DNA of 22,589 nt, taken from contig JBGTHB010000088.1 in assembly GCA_041746415.1 (NCBI GenBank), positions 1-22,589 of the forward strand, written 5' to 3'. A program made the translations under genes and the position numbers. Each line of letters starts with the position of its first letter. Within the stretch, counting starts at the first letter, position 1. Source of the stretch: JBGTHB01 sp041746415 (GTDB lineage: Bacteria > Pseudomonadota > Gammaproteobacteria > Coxiellales > Coxiellaceae). A model generated the notes under the pieces. It worked only from the letters and a program-made list of their open reading frames with translations, made no database searches and was not told the origin of the DNA. Shown piece after piece: positions 6,666 to 13,868 of this stretch.

Positions 6666-7858
6666 TTTATCGCACCCAATTCTTTACCCACTTTTGCAAA
6701 TGCGGCAATGGCTTTATCTAAGTGTGATTTCTCATGCGCCGCTGACATTTGCACCCGAATACGCGCTTGGCCCATTGGCACCACCGGATATGAAAATCCA
6801 ATCACATAAATTCCTTCCGCCAACATGCGCTTAGCCATTTCTGCTGCTAATTTAGCATCACCCAACATGACTGGAATAATCGGATGCTCGCCTGGCACTA
6901 AATCAAAACCAAGCTGTTGCATGCGACTACGAAAATATTCACTGTTTTGTTTGAGCTTCGCGCGCAGATTTTTACCTTTAGTTTGCAACAACTCAAATAC
7001 CTTAATCGACGTCGCTACAATCATTGGTGCTAACGAATTGGAAAATAAATACGGGCGTGAGCGATTGCGCAACCACTCAATAATTTCTTTACGTCCCGAT
7101 GTATAACCCCCGGACGCACCACCTAAGGCTTTACCTAATGTGCCAGTAATAATATCTACACGATCTTGAACACCACAATATTCAGGTGTGCCCGCACCAT
7201 TTTCACCAATAAATCCAACAGCGTGTGAATCATCCACCATCACCAACGCATCATATTTATCTGCCAAATCACAAATGCCTTTTAAATTAGCGATAATACC
7301 ATCCATTGAAAATACACCATCCGTCGCAATTAATTTATAACGCGCACCTGCCGCATCAGCCGCTTTTAATTGCGCCTCTAAATCGTGCATATCGTTATTT
7401 TTATAACGAAAGCGTTTCGCTTTACACAAACGTACGCCGTCAATAATGCTGGCGTGATTCAATGCATCGCTGATAACTGCGTCCTCAGCACCAAGCAAAG
7501 TTTCAAACAAACCACCATTGGCATCGAAACAGGAAGAATAAAGAATCGTATCTTCCATTTTTAAAAAATTACTAATCGATTTTTCTAATTGTTTATGAAT
7601 AGTTTGCGTCCCGCAAATAAAACGCACCGACGCCATACCAAAACCATAATTATCTAAACCTTGTTTTGCGGCAGCGATTAATTCGACATTATCCGCCAAA
7701 CCCAAATAATTATTCGCGCAAAAATTTAAAACATTTTTATGCGGCTCCACTTCAATCGCTGCATTTTGCGGACTCGTAATTAAGTATTCGTGTTTATACA
7801 AACCGTCTTGTTTTAACTGTTCAGTTTGCTGTGCTAAATTCTTTAGAAAGTCTGACAT
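6662..7858 (-). CDS. kbl: Glycine C-acetyltransferase (2-amino-3-ketobutyrate CoA ligase)
   Basis: PLP enzyme of the alpha-oxoamine synthase family. With CoA it splits 2-amino-3-ketobutyrate into glycine and acetyl-CoA, completing threonine breakdown begun by Tdh. The 398-residue length matches E. coli Kbl. The PLP-binding lysine is K243 in the T-G-T-L-G-K-A-L-G-G motif. The V-D-D-S-H-A-V-G-F pyridine-binding segment lies near 208 and the N-N-Y-L-G-L-A segment near 49. GAGGA precedes the ATG. rnpB lies just upstream on the same strand, and its 3' end is under 30 bases from the kbl start. The promoter of kbl-tdh is not obvious, and some read-through from rnpB is conceivable. Confidence 0.97.
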   Translation of the reverse strand: MSDFLKNLAQQTEQLKQDGLYKHEYLITSPQNAAIEVEPHKNVLNFCANNYLGLADNVELIAAAKQGLDNYGFGMASVRFICGTQTIHKQLEKSISNFLKMEDTILYSSCFDANGGLFETLLGAEDAVISDALNHASIIDGVRLCKAKRFRYKNNDMHDLEAQLKAADAAGARYKLIATDGVFSMDGIIANLKGICDLADKYDALVMVDDSHAVGFIGENGAGTPEYCGVQDRVDIITGTLGKALGGASGGYTSGRKEIIEWLRNRSRPYLFSNSLAPMIVATSIKVFELLQTKGKNLRAKLKQNSEYFRSRMQQLGFDLVPGEHPIIPVMLGDAKLAAEMAKRMLAEGIYVIGFSYPVVPMGQARIRVQMSAAHEKSHLDKAIAAFAKVGKELGAIK

Positions 7859-7884
7859 ACAATCCTCTTCATTTTAATAAAAAA

Positions 7885-8225
7885 GTGAGCTAGCCTGTAA
7901 GCCGGGTTCTGTCATGAACAGTCATCTATCTGGGATTAATGTCGCCATTAACCTCAAGCAACCTACCCGAATCTTAACGCGAGCCACGCTATAAAGATTC
8001 CTATTTGGTCTTGCTCCAAGTGGGGTTTACCCTGCCATTGCTGTTGCCAACAACGCGGTGCGCTCTTACCGCACCATTTCACCCTTACCATCCGAAAATG
8101 GCGGTATATTTTCTGTGGCACTTTCCGTAGGCTTGCGCCTCCCAGGCGTTACCTGGCACTTTGCTCTATGGAGCCCGGACTTTCCTCGATTACACAAGGT
8201 AACCGCGACTGCTCAGCTAGCTCGG
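7885..8225 (-). ncRNA. rnpB: RNase P RNA component, class A
   Basis: Catalytic RNA that removes 5' leaders from pre-tRNAs. On the minus strand the conserved core is clear. The 5' P4 strand GAGGAAAGTCCGGGCTCC lies at 8171-8187. GCCAGGTAACGCCTGG and GGTAAGGGTGAAA follow, then GGTGCGGTAAGAGCGCACC. Next come GAGCAAGACCAAATAG and GGGTAGGTTGCTTGAG. The 3' P4 strand GACAGAACCCGGCTTA is at 7898-7913. P1 is formed by GAGCTAGC (8216-8223) with GCTAGCTC (7887-7894), which sets the ends to within a few bases. A T run just after the 3' end (7879-7884) suggests termination. About 340 nucleotides, a normal length. Confidence 0.97.
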
Positions 8226-8230
8226 ACGAG

Positions 8231-8259
8231 ATTGTACTGGCTTTGTGCAGGCTAAGCAA
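8231..8259 (-). promoter_or_regulatory. rnpB promoter
   Basis: Sigma-70-like promoter on the minus strand: TTGCTT (8254-8259), 17-bp spacer, TACAAT (8231-8236). The predicted start, about 7 bases downstream, is at 8223-8225, exactly where the RNA-fold evidence puts the 5' end of rnpB. Confidence 0.8.
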
Positions 8260-8406
8260 AACACTTAATTAATCCTAACCTAATCCATCCAAACAAAATC
8301 TCATAAATTGCGCTTTAGAAATAAGCAACACTGCTGAAAAAGTAATTAATCCTGCTAAGATCGGCCGGCATATCTAAATTAAATCAACAAATATAAGAGA
8401 AATGAA

Positions 8407-9012
8407 ATGCCAACACATTATCAAGCAATTGGAAACGGCCCACAAGCACACAACGCACCACTAGAACGGCCCTCTGGTTTAAACAGGGTTTTCAACATTG
8501 CGCTCGACAATCTATCCACTGTGCTACTTAATATAGCCTTCATTTACTTTGCCGAGGTGACTCACAAACAACAAAAAGCACAAGAAAATCAGCCTAACGC
8601 ACCGAGCCAAGCAGCACAAACAGTAAAGCTAAGCGTAGTTGCTGGATTGATTTTAATTGCACACATTGGTGGCAGCGTCAGAAGAATTGCCGTTGCGAGC
8701 GCAGCAGAACGCAAAGCGGACGCGGCTGCATCAGCACACAACGAAACATCACGACGACAGTTCGTAGCAGCACGATCCAGCGTATCTAGACCTCTGAGCC
8801 GAGCTTCTTGCTTGTTAGCTGTGTGCACTATAGTCCCCTTAGCCCTTCTAACTCGCCATCTTTATACTGATAAAGAAGCCGGCAGCAGCGTTAGTTTAGC
8901 TGTAGCAGCTGGAATGATATTAACTATTGCTTCGATTCTTCACTGCGAAGCGGCAAAAGAATATTGCGACGACATCTATACTCAAATTCCTAACACACGA
9001 CCTAGGGTTTAA
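8407..9012 (+). CDS. Multi-pass membrane protein of unknown function
   Basis: A 201-residue product that I do not recognise. After a polar N-terminus of about 26 residues come four likely membrane helices: about 33-50, 73-90, 133-150 and 161-177. A polar, Arg- and Ala-rich segment of about 40 residues (about 91-130) separates the second and third helices. The C-terminal tail has two cysteines (near 179 and 186). The start is the first ATG, with a weak AAGAGA upstream. The gene is closed by a strong terminator, so it is a single-gene unit. Small membrane proteins of this kind recur in the window (16726-17538, 17743-18117), but I see no clear sequence similarity among them. Confidence 0.65.
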   Translation: MPTHYQAIGNGPQAHNAPLERPSGLNRVFNIALDNLSTVLLNIAFIYFAEVTHKQQKAQENQPNAPSQAAQTVKLSVVAGLILIAHIGGSVRRIAVASAAERKADAAASAHNETSRRQFVAARSSVSRPLSRASCLLAVCTIVPLALLTRHLYTDKEAGSSVSLAVAAGMILTIASILHCEAAKEYCDDIYTQIPNTRPRV

Positions 9013-9026
9013 TCTATTTAGCTAAT

Positions 9027-9053
9027 AAAAAAGGGAGCCTCGCTCCCTTTTTT
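9027..9053. terminator. Bidirectional intrinsic terminator
   Basis: Perfect 12-bp stem (six A, then GGGAGC; loop CTC; GCTCCC, then six T). It terminates the membrane protein gene on the plus strand and serves equally for the DUF4143 remnant on the minus strand, whose stop codon lies in its last bases. Confidence 0.92.
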
Positions 9054-9554
9054 AATCCACGTTATCCCACGGTGGATCATCAAAAAATTCTGGAATCGAA
9101 CGCACCATTATCCCATCAGTGTCATAAGAACGTTTTAAATTTTTTACTAGCTGTACTGCGCGCTTTGGTTTTAATTTTTCAGAATAATACTTAAGCCCTG
9201 TTGAAATTTTTTCATCTCCAGTTTTCACTTCAATTAAATCGTGCAGCTTCCCATCTATTACTGTCGCAAAATCAACTTCACGCCCGTCTTTATCACGAAT
9301 GTAATGTAAACTGCAGCGATAACCATGATAATCTTCAATAAAATTAAGTCGTTTAAGCAACGTAGTTGCCACTAAATTTTCTAAGCGCGCACCATCATTA
9401 TTGGTTACATCGGCATTATCATAAAAATACACTTTAGGCGGCTTTTGAATTGAACGCGGGATTTTAATCGTTAGTGGAAACACAGAAAACGCCATATACA
9501 TACGCTCAATCAATACCAACCAGGCCTTGGCTGTTTTGTCCTCTACTCCAAAAT
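9052..9554 (-). pseudogene. C-terminal remnant of an AAA+ ATPase with DUF4143 domain
   Basis: About 165 residues matching the C-terminal DUF4143 part of the AAA_14/DUF4143 ATPases. The order is D-K-T-A-K-A-W and a winged-helix-like segment, then K-P-P-K-V-Y-F-Y-D, R-L-E-N-L-V-A, the Y-I-R-D-K-D-G-R-E-V-D-F strand and L-I-E-V-K. The last two resemble a PD-(D/E)xK nuclease core. Intact family members have about 380-450 residues with an N-terminal P-loop ATPase, which is absent here. Family-like sequence stops at about 9554, where a fold-back palindrome begins, and a TGA follows at 9595-9597. Starts at TTG 9519 or ATG 9501 could still express a 150-residue stub, but no ribosome binding site stands out. 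It is most likely a decayed fragment. Confidence 0.75.
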
Positions 9555-9591
9555 AGCCTCGTCCATTTTGGAGTAGAGGACAAAACAGCCA
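9528..9591. repeat. Perfect 27-bp inverted repeat (10-base loop)
   Basis: 9528-9554 and 9565-9591 are exact reverse complements around the loop 9555-9564. The left arm is coding sequence of the DUF4143 remnant; the right arm lies between it and the metQ stop codon. No T run follows on the minus strand, so it is not a standard terminator for metNIQ, though it could protect the 3' end of that mRNA. Confidence 0.93.
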
Positions 9592-9606
9592 TGCTCACAA
9601 TCGAGC

Positions 9607-10422
9607 TTAATTCGAAGTAGACGTCCACGCCGGAATCGCGGCCCCAGGCCCAAAAATTTGTCTAGCTGAAGCCAGCACCGCTGAAGAATGAAGCGCGCTC
9701 ACCAGTTCTTTTATTTGCGGATTGTTTTCATTTTTTTTCTGTACCACAAGCACGTTAGCATAAGGCGAATCCGCTTTTTCCAAATACAACGCTTGATCGG
9801 GATAAAACCCGGCTGGAATAGCGTAGTTGGTGTTGATAACAGCAATGGTCACGTCTTGTAATGCACGCGGCAAATCAGCCGCATCCAGTTCAGCAATGTC
9901 GAGTTTTTTAGGATTTTTGGTAATGCTATCCACGGTTGCATTGACTGTAATATTTGGTTTTAACGTAATTAACCCAGCGCTTTGCAATAACAATAACGCA
10001 CGTGCTTCGTTACTTGGATCATTTGGAATAGCAACCTTAGCACCATCTTTAAGCTGAGATAATTGTTTTATTTTGGTTGAATAAATGCCCATCGGGTAAA
10101 TAAACACTTTGGCTACTGGCACCAATTGGTAACCATGCTCTTTGATTTGCATAGTTAAATAAGGCACGTGTTGAAACATATTAGCATCAATATCGCCATC
10201 ACTTAGGGCAACGTTAGGCGTATTGTAATCTGTGAATGGCACAATTTTAACGTTCAAGCCATATTCTTTTTTGGCAATGTTAGCTGCCACTTGCATGATT
10301 TGGGTTTCTGGCCCGGCAATGGTTCCCACCCGAACGGTATTTTTGCTTTCACTGGAATGACATGCCGCCAAACCAAAAATAAACACAGCACTCATTACTA
10401 ATTTTATAACGGTTTTTAACAT
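9607..10422 (-). CDS. metQ: Methionine ABC transporter substrate-binding lipoprotein MetQ
   Basis: Periplasmic lipoprotein of the NlpA family that delivers D/L-methionine to the MetI-MetN importer. The lipobox L-A-A-C sits at about residues 18-21, after a short hydrophobic signal. The mature part shows the family segments V-R-V-G-T-I-A-G-P-E, D-G-D-I-D-A-N-M-F-Q-H, the Y-P-M-G-I-Y-S-x-K-I-K strand, A-I-P-N-D-P-S-N-E-A-R-A-L-L-L-L and the I-N-T-N-Y-A hinge. The ATG at 10422 (271 residues) is preferred over the GTG one codon earlier because GAGGAGG is well placed. It is third in metN-metI-metQ, 16 bases after metI. Confidence 0.96.
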   Translation of the reverse strand: MLKTVIKLVMSAVFIFGLAACHSSESKNTVRVGTIAGPETQIMQVAANIAKKEYGLNVKIVPFTDYNTPNVALSDGDIDANMFQHVPYLTMQIKEHGYQLVPVAKVFIYPMGIYSTKIKQLSQLKDGAKVAIPNDPSNEARALLLLQSAGLITLKPNITVNATVDSITKNPKKLDIAELDAADLPRALQDVTIAVINTNYAIPAGFYPDQALYLEKADSPYANVLVVQKKNENNPQIKELVSALHSSAVLASARQIFGPGAAIPAWTSTSN

Positions 10423-10438
10423 CACCCCTCCTCAAATA

Positions 10439-11089
10439 TTAAACCAAACGCTTCGTCGCCAACCAATCACCTAGCCATTGCATCAACTGCACTAATGCAA
10501 TTAACACCACAACGGTAACCACCATAACAGGAATATTAAATCGTTCATAACCATAACGCATAGCCAAATCACCCAAACCACCACCACCGACAACGCCTGC
10601 CATGGCAGAATAACCCACTAGGGTTACAGCAGTAAGTGTCATGCCACGAACAATATTCGTCTGCGCTTCAGGCAACAACACCCGCACAATCACCTGCCAG
10701 GTTGAAGCACCCATAGCGATGGCCGCTTCAATCAACCCTTTTGGCAATTCCACCAACGCATTTTCCACCACGCGCGCAAAAAACGGAAACGCTGCTACCG
10801 ATAACGGCACAATTGCTGCATTGGTACCAATTGAGGTTCCAGCAAGCAAGCGTGTAAACGGAATAATCGCAATCACTAAAATAATAAAAGGAATGGAGCG
10901 CATGGCGTTAATGATGCCACTCAGCACTTTATATAAAGCAGGTTGTTTATTTAACTCAGGGTGCCGCCAAATAAATAACAATGCACCCAAAGGCATGCCA
11001 ATCAACACCGCAAAAAACAGTGCTACTATTACCATCCAAACGGTTTGCCCCAAGGCGAGCAATAAATCAGAATACATTTGCGCTGACAT
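10439..11089 (-). CDS. metI: Methionine ABC transporter permease MetI
   Basis: Inner-membrane permease of the methionine importer. The 216-residue product matches E. coli MetI (217) in length and motifs: R-S-I-P-F-I-I-L, I-P-F-T-R, G-T-S-I-G-x-x-A-A-I-V-P-L, the EAA loop E-A-A-I-A-M-G-A-S-x-x-Q-V-I-V-x-V-L-L-P-E-A, and T-L-V-G-Y-S-A-M-A-G. Five membrane helices are evident. The frame is open to 11122, but the ATG at 11089 has GAGGTGG upstream and fits the family N-terminus. It overlaps the end of metN by 23 bases. Confidence 0.96.
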   Translation of the reverse strand: MSAQMYSDLLLALGQTVWMVIVALFFAVLIGMPLGALLFIWRHPELNKQPALYKVLSGIINAMRSIPFIILVIAIIPFTRLLAGTSIGTNAAIVPLSVAAFPFFARVVENALVELPKGLIEAAIAMGASTWQVIVRVLLPEAQTNIVRGMTLTAVTLVGYSAMAGVVGGGGLGDLAMRYGYERFNIPVMVVTVVVLIALVQLMQWLGDWLATKRLV

Positions 11090-12113
11090 AGCCCACCACC
11101 TCAACTTGACACAACTTGTCATTTAAAAAACGAATCGCGTTATTTAAATCTTCGGGTTTTGCTTTTACCGCAATTAACAATACCCCAAACGTTTCCTCAT
11201 GCACGTAATCCAAATTGCCCTGTAAAATAATTACTTCCAACTTAGTATGTTTAATAAGTGCATCAATAATTGGCTGCGTGGCGGATTTGCCCACAAACGC
11301 AATGCGCATAATCATTAATGAATCATCAACAGGCTCATCAATAAGCTTTGATTGCAGCGTAATCGGCACTTCAGTATGCAAACTCGCCATCGTCAAACGC
11401 TGGGTAATATTGTGCTGCGGATTACGAAAAATATCCAACACCGTGCCTTCCTCAATAATACGCCCTTGTTCTAATACCGCAACGCGGTCGGCTATTTTTT
11501 TAATTACATCCATTTCATGGGTAATCATCAACACAGTTAAACCTAACTCACGTTGGATTTTTTTAAGTAGTTTTAAAATAGTGGTGGTGGTCTCAGGATC
11601 TAATGCTGAAGTCATTTCGTCGCACAGTAAAATTTTAGGGTTAGTAGTTAGTGCTCGCGCAATAGCCACACGTTGCTTTTGGCCACCACTCAACTGTTGC
11701 ACATTGGCATGTTGCCGTTGCAACAGCCCCACTAATTCTAATACTTTTTCAACGCGCGGCCGAATTTCTGCTGTTGCTAAGTGCATTAATTTTAACGGTA
11801 ACGCCACATTCTCAAACACACTTTTTGATTGCAGTAAATTAAAATGCTGAAACACCATGCCAATTTGATGACGATGCTCACGCAACGATTTTTTCGACAA
11901 CGTCATTAAATCGTCACCGTTCACTATCACTTCGCCCGTTGTCGGGCGCTCAAGCAAATTCACACAGCGAATTAAGGTACTTTTACCCGCACCACTGCGA
12001 CCAATTACACCAAAAATTTCACCGCGCGGAATGTGTAAATTAATATCGTGCAATGCCGTAATCGTGTTTGACTGCGCGTAATACATTTTAGAAAGGTGTT
12101 TTAATTCAATCAT
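11067..12113 (-). CDS. metN: Methionine ABC transporter ATP-binding protein MetN
   Basis: ATPase of the methionine importer. Walker A G-R-S-G-A-G-K-S-T is at residues 38-46, the ABC signature L-S-G-G-Q at 141-145 and Walker B I-L-L-C-D-E ending at D165-E166, with the switch His in M-I-T-H-E-M-D. The C-terminal part (about 270-348) is the NIL/ACT-like regulatory domain that in E. coli MetN binds methionine and closes the transporter, so substrate inhibition is expected here too. The 348-residue length is typical. The ATG overlaps the dcd stop by 4 bases. I see no SAM riboswitch or MetJ box in front, because the gene is embedded in the dcd operon. Confidence 0.97.
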   Translation of the reverse strand: MIELKHLSKMYYAQSNTITALHDINLHIPRGEIFGVIGRSGAGKSTLIRCVNLLERPTTGEVIVNGDDLMTLSKKSLREHRHQIGMVFQHFNLLQSKSVFENVALPLKLMHLATAEIRPRVEKVLELVGLLQRQHANVQQLSGGQKQRVAIARALTTNPKILLCDEMTSALDPETTTTILKLLKKIQRELGLTVLMITHEMDVIKKIADRVAVLEQGRIIEEGTVLDIFRNPQHNITQRLTMASLHTEVPITLQSKLIDEPVDDSLMIMRIAFVGKSATQPIIDALIKHTKLEVIILQGNLDYVHEETFGVLLIAVKAKPEDLNNAIRFLNDKLCQVEVVGYVSANVF

Positions 12114-12673
12114 GTTACTGGCAACGTTACACCGGTTTGGCCTTGGTATTTTCCGCCACGATCCGCATAAGAAGTTTCACATATTTCATCCGATTCAAAA
12201 AATAACATTTGCGCTACCCCTTCATTGGCGTAGATTTTGGCAGGCAGACTAGTGGTATTAGAAAACTCCAACGTCACGTGTCCTTCCCATTCGGGTTCAA
12301 GCGGCGTTACATTCACAATAATGCCACAGCGCGCATAAGTGGATTTACCCAAACAAATTGTCAGCACACTGCGAGGAATACGAAAATATTCAATCGTGTG
12401 CGCTAATACAAATGAATTCGGCGGAATGATGCAAACATCGGTTTCGATATCCATAAAGCTTTTTTCATCAAAATTTTTAGGATCCACAATGGCGGAATGA
12501 ATATTCGTAAACACTTTAAAAGCACGCGCGCAGCGCACATCGTAACCGTAACTGGAAGTGCCGTAAGAAACAATTTTTCCTTGTTCATTGCGCCGCACCA
12601 ATTGTGGTTCAAATGGTTCGATCATGCCTTGCTTGGCCATGCGTCGAATCCATTTATCGGATTTGATTGCCAT
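12110..12673 (-). CDS. dcd: dCTP deaminase
   Basis: Converts dCTP to dUTP, feeding thymidylate synthesis. The 187-residue product belongs to the group that starts M-x-I-K-S-D-K-W-I-R-R-M, common in Pseudomonas-like and other gammaproteobacteria and distinct from the E. coli form. Motifs are S-S-Y-G-Y-D-V-R, the K-S-T-Y-A-R-C-G active-site segment, P-L-E-P-x-W-E-G-H-V-T-L-E-F-S-N with the catalytic glutamate, and the C-terminal K-Y-Q-G-Q-x-G-V-T-L-P. AGGGAA precedes the ATG, 14 bases after the apbC stop. The 4-base overlap with metN suggests one apbC-dcd-metNIQ transcript. Confidence 0.97.
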   Translation of the reverse strand: MAIKSDKWIRRMAKQGMIEPFEPQLVRRNEQGKIVSYGTSSYGYDVRCARAFKVFTNIHSAIVDPKNFDEKSFMDIETDVCIIPPNSFVLAHTIEYFRIPRSVLTICLGKSTYARCGIIVNVTPLEPEWEGHVTLEFSNTTSLPAKIYANEGVAQMLFFESDEICETSYADRGGKYQGQTGVTLPVT

Positions 12674-12687
12674 AATTTTCCCTTTTT

Positions 12688-13776
12688 TTATGCTTCTACC
12701 ACCACTCGCGGCATATTAATAGCATGATTTATAGGACGTTTAGCCACTTCCATCGCCACTCGACGTGCCAATGCTAAATAATCTAATGCTAAACGATCTT
12801 GAGGGTCGCGTGCTACCGTTGGCAGACCCGCTTCAACATCTAAACAGATTTGACGATTCAATGGCAAGCGTCCCACAAACGGCACGGCGAATTCTTGCGC
12901 CATGCGCTCGCCGCCACCTTCACCAAAAACCAAATCTCGGGCGCCACAATCAGGACAAATATGTACTGCCATGTTTTCTACTACACCTAAAATAGCCACC
13001 CCAACTTTATTAAACATTTGAATGCCTTTCTGCACATCGTGAGTCGCCACAGATTGCGGCGTCGTCACCAATAATGCGCCCACCGTAGGAATTTTTTTAG
13101 CTAACGTTAGTGCAATATCACCTGTTCCTGGCGGCATATCTAACACTAAATAATCCAAGTCGTCCCACAATGTATCAAACGTTAATTGCTCCAATGCTTT
13201 ACTAATCATTGGACCGCGCCACACCATGGCTGTTTTTTCATCCACCAAATAACCAATCGACATGGTTTGTAACCCGTGCGCCAAAACAGGTTTGAATTTT
13301 TTTTCAGGCGTTAATTCAGGACCATGATGAACGCCCAACATTTGCGGTTGATTAGGCCCATAAATATCGCAATCCAACAAACCAACCCGCGCCCCCATGT
13401 GTTTTAACGCTAACGCTAAATTCACTGCCGTTGTTGATTTGCCCACACCACCTTTACCAGAAGCGACGCAAATAATATTCTTCACTTTTGTTAATGCCGG
13501 CAAATGCTGTTGCGCTTGATGCGAACGAATTTTTTCATTGATGCCCACTTCAATCAACGCTAAATCGCCCAGCTCTTGCAGATAAGCATGCAAATCTGCT
13601 TGCCACTGCAAGCGCAAATCTTCACAAGGAAAACCCAGCTCAATTTTTACGTAAAGACGATCCGCCTCTAATACACAATTTTTGATATTTGACGGTGACA
13701 GTAATGGCTGTGCTAACAGTGGGTCAATATAACGCAGCAAATGCGAGATTATCTTGTTTTGGGTCAATTTTGTCAT
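12688..13776 (-). CDS. apbC: Iron-sulfur cluster carrier protein ApbC (Mrp, NBP35 family)
   Basis: Cytoplasmic P-loop ATPase that binds and transfers [4Fe-4S] clusters. An N-terminal MIP18/DUF59-like domain (about 1-85) is followed by the deviant Walker A G-K-G-G-V-G-K-S at 107-114, the D-C-D-I-Y-G-P-N-Q-P segment near 135, and D-M-P-P-G-T-G-D near 213. The cluster ligand pair C274-P-D-C277 is intact. The 362-residue length matches E. coli Mrp (about 370). The gene is divergent from metG, across 92 bp. The same mrp/metG divergence is seen in E. coli and many gammaproteobacteria. It appears to lead a five-gene minus-strand operon through metQ. Confidence 0.96.
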   Translation of the reverse strand: MTKLTQNKIISHLLRYIDPLLAQPLLSPSNIKNCVLEADRLYVKIELGFPCEDLRLQWQADLHAYLQELGDLALIEVGINEKIRSHQAQQHLPALTKVKNIICVASGKGGVGKSTTAVNLALALKHMGARVGLLDCDIYGPNQPQMLGVHHGPELTPEKKFKPVLAHGLQTMSIGYLVDEKTAMVWRGPMISKALEQLTFDTLWDDLDYLVLDMPPGTGDIALTLAKKIPTVGALLVTTPQSVATHDVQKGIQMFNKVGVAILGVVENMAVHICPDCGARDLVFGEGGGERMAQEFAVPFVGRLPLNRQICLDVEAGLPTVARDPQDRLALDYLALARRVAMEVAKRPINHAINMPRVVVEA

Positions 13777-13868
13777 GGGCCAGATTTTACACTATCTTTA
13801 TTGGAATCCCCAACCTTTAAGGCGCTAAACCTACACAGTGACACAAAAAGCCAGTATCATGTGCCGCT

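Noticed and set aside
8058..8255. Plus-strand reading frame of 65 codons
   Set aside because: It lies wholly over the minus-strand RNase P RNA and its promoter, whose conserved core explains the sequence.
9528..9591. Intrinsic terminator of metNIQ
   Set aside because: The stem is long and perfect but no T run follows on the minus strand, and one arm is coding sequence of the adjacent gene fragment.
10641..11850. Long plus-strand frames opposite metI and metN
   Set aside because: They are shadows of strongly conserved transporter genes, with Ser/Thr/Ile-rich translations and no start signals.
12114..12300. SAM riboswitch or MetJ boxes in front of metN
   Set aside because: The upstream DNA is dcd coding sequence and I see no AGACGTCT-type boxes or riboswitch core.
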